The notes below the pieces were generated by a model. It was given only the letters and a program-made list of their open reading frames with translations, did not search any database and was not told the origin of the DNA. 36,008 nucleotides of DNA from Acidobacteria bacterium 13_1_20CM_3_53_8 (GTDB taxonomy: Bacteria; Acidobacteriota; Blastocatellia; Pyrinomonadales; Pyrinomonadaceae), in contig MNJR01000080.1 of the NCBI GenBank assembly GCA_001920415.1, forward strand, positions 11,731 to 47,738, read 5' to 3'. The translations under genes and the position numbers were made by a program. How positions within the stretch are numbered: position 1 is the stretch's first letter; each line of letters begins with the position of its first letter. This document shows, in pieces, positions 22,687 through 30,601 of this stretch.

Positions 22687-23226
22687 TTAGCCTCCTTGCG
22701 GCGATTGCTGTCCTTGCGAGAGATTGCGAACATCGTTGACGACATCTTCGGGCTTCCACTCGTTTCCGCGATAAATCTTCACAACCTTGCCATCCGTGCC
22801 AATCAGAGCGGTACGCAGAGAGTGGACTATCTGATTTTCGTCGGGGAAGTATGTGAGGCCGAAGAATTGCGCGATTGATTTAATCTCATCCGGCTTGCCC
22901 GTCAAAAATTCCCAGTGCTTGAAAGTCTCGTTCTGGTATTGCTCAGTATGCGACGAGCCGTAGCTGTGCAAGACCTGCGGCGTATCGTAGTCAGGGTCGA
23001 AGCTTATGCTGAGCAAGTGCGTGCGTTCGTAAAGCTTGGCGTCACGCTGTAGCTCCTGGTCAACTGCGTGAAAATTCGTGGTCATCCGTGTGCAGTAGTC
23101 TGGCAAGGGGCAGCGCGTGTAGGTGAATGTCAGCAGAAGAATTTTGCCGTGATATTGATGAAGGTGAACGGGCTTGCCGTCTTGATTGGCAAGCTTGAAG
23201 TCCGGCACAACATCGCCGGGCAACAT
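22687..23226 (-). CDS. SCO1/SenC-family copper protein (probably the 3' part of a frameshifted fusion gene)
   Basis: 179 residues with a thioredoxin-like fold. It has PDFKLANQDGKPVHLHQYHG, the copper-binding C-P-L-P-D-Y-C motif (C39, C45) and the third ligand H135 in IVHSLRTALIG. SCO proteins insert copper into cytochrome oxidase and act outside the cytoplasmic membrane. This frame has no signal peptide, and an in-frame TAG lies two codons before its ATG. An upstream overlapping frame ends a CusF-like domain with its own signal and ...SWLEDV, just where SCO begins. That strongly suggests one CusF-SCO lipoprotein broken by a frameshift or small deletion at about 23225. Confidence 0.8.
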   Translation of the reverse strand: MLPGDVVPDFKLANQDGKPVHLHQYHGKILLLTFTYTRCPLPDYCTRMTTNFHAVDQELQRDAKLYERTHLLSISFDPDYDTPQVLHSYGSSHTEQYQNETFKHWEFLTGKPDEIKSIAQFFGLTYFPDENQIVHSLRTALIGTDGKVVKIYRGNEWKPEDVVNDVRNLSQGQQSPQGG

Positions 23227-23638
23227 CTTCTAACCATGATGAATCATTGCTCACAACCAGCGTTGCGGAGATTTGGTCGTTGGGCTGAATGATGTTCAGC
23301 ATCTCGTCGTCTCTAAGTTTGTAAGGCATCACCATAGCTGGCATGTAGCCCTTTATCTCATCATGAGCAATCGTAATCTCATGATGAGGTTTGTCCACAG
23401 AAACCACTTTGCCTTTTAACTCGTAGCGCTGCTGCGCGCCAGTGGTTTTAAGTTTACAAGATAAAGATAGCGTGAGAGCAAAACACAATAAGACGAAAGC
23501 TGTTGCGCGAAATTTTAAGTCAGTACCGCCTGCGGTAGCGGGCGGGTGATGCAGCGATGACGACCCGCCCGCTACCGCAGGCGGTACTGACAAAACACAA
23601 TCTTTGCGCAGTCCATTATCTTTTCCGTTAATACTCAT
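23060..23638 (-). CDS. CusF-like domain lipoprotein, 5' part of a probable frameshifted CusF-SCO gene
   Basis: The start is ATG 23638 (a TTG at 23650 is also in frame). After a lipoprotein-type signal (FVLLCFALTLSLSC) comes a CusF-like domain: YELKGKVVSVDKPHHEITIA, then HDEIKGYMPAMVMPYKLRDD, with MPAMVM copper ligands. Meaningful sequence ends at ISATLVVSNDSSWLEDV. The remaining Arg/Ser/Cys-rich residues are the SCO gene read out of frame. The N-terminus is odd: residues about 18-40 (LSVPPAVAGG and HHPPATAGG) are encoded by a perfect 29-bp inverted repeat inserted in frame before the signal core. No ATG, GTG or TTG lies between that repeat and the core. The gene follows the transglycosylase gene by 8 nt. 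Confidence 0.7.
   Translation of the reverse strand: MSINGKDNGLRKDCVLSVPPAVAGGSSSLHHPPATAGGTDLKFRATAFVLLCFALTLSLSCKLKTTGAQQRYELKGKVVSVDKPHHEITIAHDEIKGYMPAMVMPYKLRDDEMLNIIQPNDQISATLVVSNDSSWLEDVARRCCAGLQACQSRRQARSPSSISRQNSSADIHLHALPLARLLHTDDHEFSRS
23519..23591. repeat. Perfect 29-bp inverted repeat inside a coding region
   Basis: Arms 23519-23547 and 23563-23591 (starting GTCAGTACCGCCTGCGGTAG) are perfectly complementary around a 15-nt spacer. The outer 12 bases (GTCAGTACCGCC) recur as an inverted pair at 26183-26194 and 26300-26311, so this is a dispersed element. It is open in the reading frame of the CusF-like gene. Confidence 0.93.
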
Positions 23639-23646
23639 TTTCAAAC

Positions 23647-26277
23647 TCAACGCCTTTGCAATTGTTCTGTGTAGAGCGATTGATAGACTCTATAATTACT
23701 CAAAACTTTGTAGATGTAATCTTTCGACTGAGTGAATCCAATCTCTGCCACGTACCTGTCTGGATCAACGGAGCGCGCACGCGCAACCCATCGGGCTACG
23801 TTCTCTTCGCCGCCGTTGTAAGAAGCCGCTACGGCCTGTGGCATCTGCGGAAATTTTTGGAAGAGATTGCCCATGTACTGCGCGCCGAAAAGTATGGAGA
23901 TGCGCGGGTCGTATAGATCATCCTGCTGAAAATTTTTGAAGTTAAGTTGTCGTGCGATGTCGTTAGCAGTAGAAGGGATGAATTGAAGCAGTCCGCGCGC
24001 GGCGGCTGCGGATTTTATGTCCGGGCGAAATCTGGATTCCTGTCGCGCGATTGAAAGTATGAAGCGCGGGTCAACGCCTCGCTGCGGCGCGGAAGCTAAT
24101 AGTGCGTCGCTGTAAGGCGCTGGATAAAGCAGCTCTACCGATTCGCGCGGCGCAAGCTCAGGCAGATAGTCGCCGGGCACTTTTTTCCATAATGGCTCGG
24201 CGTAGGCTGTGGCCTCAAAAGCCCTATCGCCGCGTTTGTAAAGAACGGCGAGCGTGTATGCCTGATCCGGCGTGAGCGGCGGATGCGAAGAAGACTGAGT
24301 TCTGTTATTGGCTGCTTGTGATGCTGTGTTGGAATTTGAGGGGCTTGCTGGTCTGGCATCAGTCCCCGCACTCGTTCCGGCTCTCCATGCGAACGCAAGC
24401 TCAGGAGCGCCTTCGTCGTAAAGTCCAAGGAAAATAAGCTCATACGCAATCGCTTCATGCGTAGGATTATTTGTCTGAGTGGAATTGGTCGTGACCAGAT
24501 GACTTCTTCCCGTTGACAAAATTTCGCCGCCGGGAGCTTGTTTGTAAGAGGGAAGCGCTTGATAAGCTCTGCGAGCCACGTCAAGAAGTTCGCCTCTGAT
24601 TGTCGCGTCTTCAGTCAAACGCAAGCCGCTCTGTGCTGCGTGCCGCGCATTCTCGGCTTGATTAGCTGAAAGAGAATCGCGCGCTTCTTTACGAAAATTT
24701 TCGAGATGAGTAAGCAGAATCGGGCGCGCTCGTTCGTTCGAGTTCAAAGCTTGAAGACGAGAGGTTGCGCGACCGCCGTAATACTCGTTACGACCTTCGG
24801 GAATTGCTAAATATCCATTAACAGCTTCGTCGAAACGCTCCGACTGTTCCAGCGCGAAAGCGCGCATGAAGGCAACCTCTGTCTGCGTTGTTCCGCCGGG
24901 CACGCGCACGCCGCCCAGGTCGCGCTGATTGCGTAACTCGTCCAAATCTATAATGGCCGCAGCCCATCCATTTTTTGCAAAATGTAATCTTGCCTCTGAA
25001 AAAATTGCCAGCGCTTCACCCAGTTGCCCTTTGAATCTGGCACGAGTCTGCGCGATCCATTCGAGCGCTTCGTCGTCGCGTCCTGCGTCGCGTAGCGCAT
25101 CAACTATGTTTAGATAGCTGCGCTCAGGGTTAGGCGCGTCCGTGTAAAGATCAATGAAACGTTTGAGCGTTGCGATGGCCTCGTCCGTGCGCTTCAAACG
25201 AGCGAAGCAGGATGCCAGAGAGCCGAGCGCATCACGCGCCGAAGAGTTTTGCGGGAACTGTTCGGTCACGCGTTTGAAATATGGAATAGCTTCCTCGTAA
25301 TGGCTTTCTTGAAAAAGGCTACGACCTGTTTGATAGAGAGCATCAGGAACGCTTGCGCTCTGCGCATAGTGCTCTATGATTGCTGTGTAGTGGCGGCGAG
25401 CGCCTGCGAAATCACGATTGAAGTGGTAGATTGTGGCTCGCCGCATGTGCTCGCTCTCTGCTAGCTGTGGTGCGTTGCGCTCGGCGTTCTCTTCGCTTCC
25501 GCTGTCCAGAAGATCAAGACCTCTGACCGCCGCCAGCGCGAAATCGTCTGGCTGCGAAGCATTGGGCATCTGCGTGATGAGTGAGTTGAAAATTGCGCGC
25601 GCGGCCTCTTTCTGCCCGGTGCGGAGATAAGCCTGTCCTATGAGGGAGAGAGCTTCGCGCGATGATGTGTTGCCGTTGGCTGAGGCGCGAGGTTTAAGAA
25701 GTGAGATGGCCGAAGCGTAGTCACCGCTTTCGTAAAAACTTTCGGCCAAGCGAGCTTGCACCGCTTCACGTAAAAGGCTAGTCGGCGCGAGCATCATTAG
25801 CTGGTTCAGGTACTGACGTTCAAGAACTAAATTGCCAGTCGTGCGCAGAAGTTGCGCTAGATGCCAGAGAGCGTACTGAGAAAGGATTGAGTGGCGCTCT
25901 ACGATTGTCTGGTAATTTGCGAGAGCATTCGCTGAATCGCCGTTGCGCTCGGAGAGATGAGCCAGCAAGTAATCGTAGTTGTTCAGCGCGAAGAGCGATG
26001 CGTCTGCTCGGCGGAATTCTTCTAGAGACGCAAGAGCGCCGTTTACATCATTCTGCTCTACCTGAGCGCGAATTTTCTGCTGTCTCTCGGCTGGCGTTTG
26101 TCCTAGCGCAGCGTGCGAGAAAAAGAACAGGAGAAAAAATAAAGGATAGGAGTTACGCAGTTGACAGAAAAGCGCAAGCCTTGTCAGTACCGCCTGTGAA
26201 GGGATGAGGGATGAGGGCGGAGGGATGAGTAAGATAAAGTCAATTGCATGTTGACGCTTCCACTCCTTCTTATTCAT
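23647..26277 (-). CDS. slt: Soluble lytic murein transglycosylase with TPR-like repeats
   Basis: 876 residues. The C-terminal SLT domain carries the catalytic E747 in ILSIARQESRF, followed by AARGLLQFIPSTA, YDPRISILFGAQYMGNL and AASYNGGEENVARW. The central region has many TPR-like helical hairpins forming a superhelix (AALRGLDLL-type, YQTGRSLFQESHYEEAIPYF, ASCFARLKRTDEAIATLKRF). It cleaves peptidoglycan glycan strands in the periplasm. Export signal: FFLLFFFSHAALGQ, residues about 48-61. The annotated start at 26277 lies inside a composite repeat, so the first 30 or so residues (to SQAVLT) are repeat-derived and the true start is uncertain; no ordinary start codon lies between the repeat and the signal core. 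Confidence 0.9.
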   Translation of the reverse strand: MNKKEWKRQHAIDFILLIPPPSSLIPSQAVLTRLALFCQLRNSYPLFFLLFFFSHAALGQTPAERQQKIRAQVEQNDVNGALASLEEFRRADASLFALNNYDYLLAHLSERNGDSANALANYQTIVERHSILSQYALWHLAQLLRTTGNLVLERQYLNQLMMLAPTSLLREAVQARLAESFYESGDYASAISLLKPRASANGNTSSREALSLIGQAYLRTGQKEAARAIFNSLITQMPNASQPDDFALAAVRGLDLLDSGSEENAERNAPQLAESEHMRRATIYHFNRDFAGARRHYTAIIEHYAQSASVPDALYQTGRSLFQESHYEEAIPYFKRVTEQFPQNSSARDALGSLASCFARLKRTDEAIATLKRFIDLYTDAPNPERSYLNIVDALRDAGRDDEALEWIAQTRARFKGQLGEALAIFSEARLHFAKNGWAAAIIDLDELRNQRDLGGVRVPGGTTQTEVAFMRAFALEQSERFDEAVNGYLAIPEGRNEYYGGRATSRLQALNSNERARPILLTHLENFRKEARDSLSANQAENARHAAQSGLRLTEDATIRGELLDVARRAYQALPSYKQAPGGEILSTGRSHLVTTNSTQTNNPTHEAIAYELIFLGLYDEGAPELAFAWRAGTSAGTDARPASPSNSNTASQAANNRTQSSSHPPLTPDQAYTLAVLYKRGDRAFEATAYAEPLWKKVPGDYLPELAPRESVELLYPAPYSDALLASAPQRGVDPRFILSIARQESRFRPDIKSAAAARGLLQFIPSTANDIARQLNFKNFQQDDLYDPRISILFGAQYMGNLFQKFPQMPQAVAASYNGGEENVARWVARARSVDPDRYVAEIGFTQSKDYIYKVLSNYRVYQSLYTEQLQRR

Positions 26278-26336
26278 CCCTCATCCCTCATCCCTTCACG
26301 GCGGTACTGACCTGTTCGTTCAACTGCGTAACTCCT
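26148..26336. repeat. Three-layer composite inverted repeat at the transglycosylase start
   Basis: Outer arms AGGAGTTACGCAGTTGA (26148-26164) and its complement (26320-26336). Middle arms GTCAGTACCGCC (26183-26194) and complement (26300-26311). Inner arms of the heptamer GGGATGA (about 26200-26230) and complement (about 26270-26298). The spacer is AAGTCAATTGCATGTTGACG. The middle layer is the same unit as the palindrome at 23519-23591. Confidence 0.9.
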
Positions 26337-26501
26337 AAAGGGATTAAATTTTTGTAAAAATGAGTCCTCATAAAAATGCTAGCTATCAACTTGAGCGCGA
26401 ATCGGTGTAACCTTAAGCCGAACGCTGCCAGCGCTTGATTGTTTATGAAATCATCGCTCTTGAAATTTATGAAAAGCTGATAAGAGTTCGCAATCAATAT
26501 A

Positions 26502-27476
26502 ATGCCAGAAAGCATTGAGTTGACCAAAGAAGAAACGGGGCTGGCGCGCACTTTGGACGGAGCGCGCGTTGCCGAAGAGATAAAGCGCGAGGTTAGAGAA
26601 AAGGTCGCGCTGCTTGCGGAAAGAAGCGGCGTTCGTCCTTGTCTTGCGGCTGTTCGTGTCGGAGACGATCCGGCATCGGCTGTCTATGTTGGAAATAAAG
26701 TTAGAACTTCGGAAGAGTTGGGAATACGCTCGGAGCATCATGCGCTTCCGGCTGAAATTTCAGGCGAAGAACTTCTCGCTCTGGTTGAAAGTCTAAATAT
26801 TCGGGACGATGTTGACGGGATTCTAGTGCAGCTTCCTCTGCCAGCGCAGATTGACGAAAGACAGGTGCTCTGGGCTATAGACCCTGCTAAAGATGTTGAC
26901 GGTTTTCATCCTGTGAACGTTGGAAAGCTGTCGCTCTGTCAGAAGACGCTCGTTCCATGCACTCCGGCTGGCATCATTAAGCTCCTGGAGAGAAACAAGA
27001 TTGCAATCGGCGGCGCGTATGCCTGCGTTGTCGGGCGCAGCCACATAGTTGGCCGCCCCCTCGCGCAGCTTCTTCTTCAAAGAGACGCTACCGTGACTAT
27101 CTGTCATTCGCGCACGCGCGACCTTGCCTCCGTCACGCGCGAGGCAGACATACTAATCGCCGCAATCGGGCGCACCGGCTTCATACGAGGCGAGCACATC
27201 AAGCGCGGAGCAGCGGTCGTTGATGTGGGTATCAACAAAGTTGCTGACGAAGCAGAGGCGCGAGAGCTTTTCGGTTCGGAGGCAGAGAAACGAATTGAGA
27301 CCATAAGGCGGCGCGGGTACACTTTAGTTGGCGACGTGCATCCAGTGGAAGCAGACCGCGTTGCAGCGTGGCGAACGCCTGTGCCCGGCGGCGTTGGCTT
27401 GTTGACAGTCGCAATGCTTATGAAGAACACGCTACAGGCAGCGATTGAGCGGCGCGGGATAGAGATTAATTTTTGA
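26502..27476 (+). CDS. folD: Bifunctional methylenetetrahydrofolate dehydrogenase / methenyltetrahydrofolate cyclohydrolase
   Basis: 324 residues, slightly longer than the usual 280-300 because of an N-terminal extension and a short insert near the end (about residues 245-270). FolD interconverts methylene-, methenyl- and formyl-THF in the cytoplasm. Visible are the catalytic Y62-x3-K66 (AVYVGNKVRTSEELGI), DGILVQLPLP, DVDGFHPVNVGKL, PCTPAGIIKLL, the NADP loop VVGRSHIVGRPLAQLL, and PGGVGLLTVAMLM. It links functionally to the methylenetetrahydrofolate reductase at 2789-4732. The stop overlaps the coaE start. Confidence 0.95.
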   Translation: MPESIELTKEETGLARTLDGARVAEEIKREVREKVALLAERSGVRPCLAAVRVGDDPASAVYVGNKVRTSEELGIRSEHHALPAEISGEELLALVESLNIRDDVDGILVQLPLPAQIDERQVLWAIDPAKDVDGFHPVNVGKLSLCQKTLVPCTPAGIIKLLERNKIAIGGAYACVVGRSHIVGRPLAQLLLQRDATVTICHSRTRDLASVTREADILIAAIGRTGFIRGEHIKRGAAVVDVGINKVADEAEARELFGSEAEKRIETIRRRGYTLVGDVHPVEADRVAAWRTPVPGGVGLLTVAMLMKNTLQAAIERRGIEINF

Positions 27477-28108
27477 AAAAGATGCTGAGAGTGGGGCTGA
27501 CAGGCTCAATCGCCGTTGGTAAATCTTTCGTGGCGGACACGCTCTTAGAGCTTGGTTGTCATGTTCTGGATGCGGACGAGACGGCGCGCGAAGTGGTTGC
27601 GCCCGGCTCCGAAGGTTTGAAAAGAATTTTTGGGGAATTCGGTTCGGATGTTATCAGAGAAGATGGGACGCTTGATCGAGGGAAACTCGGCGCGATTGTT
27701 TTTGGTGATGAAGAGAAGCGCCTGAAACTTAATTCCATTCTACATCCTCTGGTCATCGCTGCGCAGGACGAGCAGTTGCGCAGGTGGGAGGTGAAAGACC
27801 CGCATGGCATAGCCGTTGTTGACGCTGCGTTGATGATCGAGTCTGGCGGATACAAAAGATTTGATAAAATGATCGTGGTGCATTGCCGCCCGGAAGTTCA
27901 ACTTCAGAGATTGACGACGCGCAACAATTTGACGCCGGAAGAGGCGCGTAGGAGAATCGCAGCGCAGATGCCGCAGGAAGAGAAGATGCGTTACGCCGAT
28001 TTTTTGATAGATACTTCCGAAGGTTTTGAAGACGCGAAGCTTCAGACTGAAAAAGTTTTCGAGCGATTACTGGAGTTGAGCGAAAATTTTAGTCGTAAAA
28101 GCTTATAA
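27473..28108 (+). CDS. coaE: Dephospho-CoA kinase
   Basis: 211 residues from a TTG overlapping the folD stop; an ATG three codons on (27482) is the alternative and gives MLRVGLTG, closer to the family start. CoaE phosphorylates dephospho-CoA, the last step of coenzyme A synthesis. The P-loop is GLTGSIAVGKS (a variant of GGIGSGKS), followed by LDADETAREV, ILHPLVI, VVDAALMIESGGYKRFD, VHCRPEVQLQRLTTRN and DFLIDTSEG. It is co-transcribed with folD. Downstream begins a large nested palindrome. Confidence 0.94.
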   Translation: MKKMLRVGLTGSIAVGKSFVADTLLELGCHVLDADETAREVVAPGSEGLKRIFGEFGSDVIREDGTLDRGKLGAIVFGDEEKRLKLNSILHPLVIAAQDEQLRRWEVKDPHGIAVVDAALMIESGGYKRFDKMIVVHCRPEVQLQRLTTRNNLTPEEARRRIAAQMPQEEKMRYADFLIDTSEGFEDAKLQTEKVFERLLELSENFSRKSL

Positions 28109-28150
28109 TCTCGTGACACGCAGTTGAAATGTTTGAAAGAAAACGACAAC

Positions 28151-28400
28151 GAGTCTGCGCGAGCAGACGATTAGAGTAAAGCCCCAGACGAAGCCGCAGG
28201 CGTAGTCTGTGGTAAGGATAAGAATATTAAAGGAGTCTGCGCAAGCAGACGGCAGAAGCAAAGGTGAAAAATAGCCGCGTACAGCACAATCATCTGTCGT
28301 CTGCTCACGCAGACTCTATTTATCTTCTCAACCCATACCCCCAGACTACGCCTTCGGCTTCGTCAGGGGCTACACTCTCGCCGTCTGCTAGCGCAGACTC
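28151..28400. repeat. Three-layer nested palindromic element
   Basis: The arms are nested in the order A, B, C, C', B', A'. A is GTCTGCGCGAGCAGAC with flank (28151-28168) and A' is 28383-28400. B is CCCCAGACGAAGCCGCAGG with flank (28180-28212) and B' is 28338-28371. C is GTCTGCGCAAGCAGAC with flank (28233-28250) and C' is 28299-28316. Each A or C unit is itself a 6-bp hairpin with a 4-nt loop, two of them GNRA-type (GCGA, GCAA). It occupies most of the gap before the binding-protein gene. Confidence 0.88.
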
Positions 28401-28420
28401 ATTGAAGTGACTTCGACAAA

Positions 28421-28448
28421 GTTACTGATGCGTAACATTAGTTATAAT
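28421..28448 (+). promoter_or_regulatory. Possible promoter of the ABC transporter region
   Basis: A perfect -10 TATAAT (28443-28448) is preceded after 16 nt by a weak -35 GTTACT (28421-28426). Transcription would start near 28455, only 13 nt before the first ATG, which favours the internal GTG start at 28492. Confidence 0.5.
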
Positions 28449-28467
28449 CTCCTCGCATGTTTGTGAG

Positions 28468-30282
28468 ATGAGTGAAGGACGCAGAGTTAATGTGAAGCGT
28501 AGAGCGACTCTGGCGCTCGCAATGCTTCTGATCGTGTCGCTTCTTGGCGGCGGCTGCTTTCTGGATAGCGATGTCGAGCAGTATTACGGTCGCGTAGTGG
28601 TTCCGCGTGCGCAGGAGTTTCGTTGGAGCGATGGGGGCTTGCCGCAGACTTTCGATCCGGCTCTGGCCGCTGCGCCGCCCGATACGGACGCCGTGCGCGC
28701 AATCTTTGAAGGGCTGACGGAATACGACTCGCAGACGCTTCAGGCCGTGCCGGGCGTGGCAGAGCGTTGGGAATCATCGCCGGACGCGCGCGAGTGGACG
28801 TTCTATCTTCGACGAGATGCGCGCTGGTCGAATGGCGATACGGTCAAGGCGCAAGACTTCGTCTCTTCATGGGAACGCACGCTTCACTTGGGCGAGCGCG
28901 CCCCGCATGCTCGTTTGATGGAGAATATCGCTGGCGTTGAGTTTCCACACGTAGCCCAAGCTCAACCCTTGGCCGAACCTAGCGCTTCACCGGCGCAAAG
29001 CCCGCAACCGACAGCGACGCCGAACAGGGAAACGGCCATACAGCAGCCAAGACATGAAGCGAAGCCTGAGCCATTCGGAGCCGAAGCGCTCGGCGATTAT
29101 GTGCTACGCGTGCGGCTGCAACGCCCGGACAGAAGTTTCCCTTCACTCGTTGCGCATCCTGTCTTCCGGCCAGTTCATAATTCCGAAGACGAAGCGCAAT
29201 CTCAACAGGACGCAACGAATTTCATAACGAACGGCGCGTTTCATTTGACTAAAACAGGACGCGATACAGTCATCTTAGAGCGCGCGGGAAATTACTGGGA
29301 CGCGCGAGGCGTAAGCCTCGAACGCGTTCAATTCGTGAACACGCGAGACGCCGAAGATGCGCTCTACGCTTATCGCGCTGGCGAAGTTGATGCTGTGACG
29401 AACGCCGTGTTCGAGCCGCTTGCGCTGAAACTGCTCGCGCCGTACAAAGATTTCCGACGCGCGACCTACGGCGCTCTGACCTACTACAGCTTCAATCAAT
29501 CGCACGCGCCTTTCAATGATCGCCGCGTGCGCGAAGCTCTTGCCATTGTGATTGACCGCGACCGCATCAGCGAAGATTTGATGGGCGGGGCGACCGAGCC
29601 TGCGAAAAAATTTCTGCCCGTTCAGGTCAATTCGACAGAGCAGACTGGAGTTCCACTGCTTGAGCGTGACCCTGATCGCGCAAGACGATTGCTGGTGGAC
29701 GCAGGCTTTCCCGGAGGCAAGAATTTTCCGCGTGTGAAGCTCTTGATTAATCGCAACGAGCAGCAGCGTCAACTCGCGCGCGCCGTCGCAGACCTATGGC
29801 ACAGTGCTCTTGGCATTGAGACCGATATAGTTATAAAAAACTGGGACGATTACGAAGCGGCTGTGCGCGACGGCGACTACGACGTTGTGCGCAGAGGTAT
29901 GGTGATGCAGACGGTTGACGAGACTACGAACATGCGCGTGATGTTCGAGCCGGACGCTTTGGAAGAGCCTGTTGCCGTAGCTTCGCCCGAATCCGCAACC
30001 ACGTCGAATGCAAATTCGCAAGTCGCGCCTTCGCCCGGCAGTCAAACGGCTGCGGAAACAGTTCATGCGCCTTTACGTTTGCCGCCGCCCGTTTACACAG
30101 AAGCCGAAGCTATGCAGGAACTGCCAGCCATTCCTATCTACTTCGCTTCGTCCTACTCGCTTGTGAAGCCATACGTCACAGGGTTCGATACGAATTTGCT
30201 GGACGCGCCGACCTTGAAGCGCGTTAAGATAAACACGGCGTGGCAGGCTCAGCCATCACCGAGCACATCATGGCTAAGATAG
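28468..30282 (+). CDS. Peptide ABC transporter substrate-binding lipoprotein (divergent)
   Basis: Up to 604 residues, SBP_bac_5 family. A lipoprotein signal ends in LLGGGC (C30). The GTG at 28492 would give a more typical signal (VKRRATLALAMLL) and is a real alternative start. Family motifs are QTFDPALAA, EGLTEYDS, ERWESSPDAREWTFYLRRDARWSNGD, FNQSHAPFNDRRVREALAIV and the closing LPAIPIYFASSY. Two low-complexity Pro/Ala/Ser/Thr/Gln stretches are unusual: one after VEFPHVAQAQ (about residues 170-205) and one near the C-terminus (about 512-540). The second replaces the helical segment that usually precedes the IPIYF strand. It probably binds oligopeptides outside the cytoplasmic membrane and feeds the permease genes downstream. 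Confidence 0.87.
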   Translation: MSEGRRVNVKRRATLALAMLLIVSLLGGGCFLDSDVEQYYGRVVVPRAQEFRWSDGGLPQTFDPALAAAPPDTDAVRAIFEGLTEYDSQTLQAVPGVAERWESSPDAREWTFYLRRDARWSNGDTVKAQDFVSSWERTLHLGERAPHARLMENIAGVEFPHVAQAQPLAEPSASPAQSPQPTATPNRETAIQQPRHEAKPEPFGAEALGDYVLRVRLQRPDRSFPSLVAHPVFRPVHNSEDEAQSQQDATNFITNGAFHLTKTGRDTVILERAGNYWDARGVSLERVQFVNTRDAEDALYAYRAGEVDAVTNAVFEPLALKLLAPYKDFRRATYGALTYYSFNQSHAPFNDRRVREALAIVIDRDRISEDLMGGATEPAKKFLPVQVNSTEQTGVPLLERDPDRARRLLVDAGFPGGKNFPRVKLLINRNEQQRQLARAVADLWHSALGIETDIVIKNWDDYEAAVRDGDYDVVRRGMVMQTVDETTNMRVMFEPDALEEPVAVASPESATTSNANSQVAPSPGSQTAAETVHAPLRLPPPVYTEAEAMQELPAIPIYFASSYSLVKPYVTGFDTNLLDAPTLKRVKINTAWQAQPSPSTSWLR

Positions 30283-30601
30283 CGCGTACGAAAATTTGTA
30301 CGTCGAGCGGCAAAGCAACTCTGCCCAAGAGTGAGCGCATCAATTTAAGAAGTTCACGCGCGCGGCGCTTGGCATCTTGAAAAGATGCGCGCTAGCGTGT
30401 TACGTTGGCTTGCACCTAGATTACCCTGAAGCTTAAGTTTTCCCCTCTCCTGCCCAGTGTGGCATCTATATGAGGCTCTCTCTAACCGGTGCGGCATTGG
30501 TTTATAAAATTTCGTCTTTGAAAACGGAACGCTTGCTCGAAAATTTTTGAGCGGTCTCGGTGCATCTCTGACCGTACAGGACTCAAGCGGGAGGTTAGCA
30601 A
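30283..30601. other. Gap between the two binding-protein genes
   Basis: No gene is seen. It holds small hairpins: CGTACGAAAATTTGTACG near 30284; GCATCTT/AAGATGC at 30372-30388 without a T-run, so not a clear terminator; and GCTC/GAGC around GAAAATTTTT at 30535-30552. A TTTATAAAAT near 30501 could be a -10, but no matching -35 was found. A strong GGGAGG ribosome site lies at the end, before 30602. Confidence 0.55.

Noticed and set aside
23060-23226. Programmed frameshifting joining the CusF-like and SCO domains
   Set aside because: No slippery heptamer or stimulatory structure is evident at the overlap; mutation, small deletion or read error explains it more simply.
30372-30388. Intrinsic terminator after the first binding-protein gene
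   Set aside because: The 7-bp stem is perfect but no T-run follows, so it does not meet the usual pattern.
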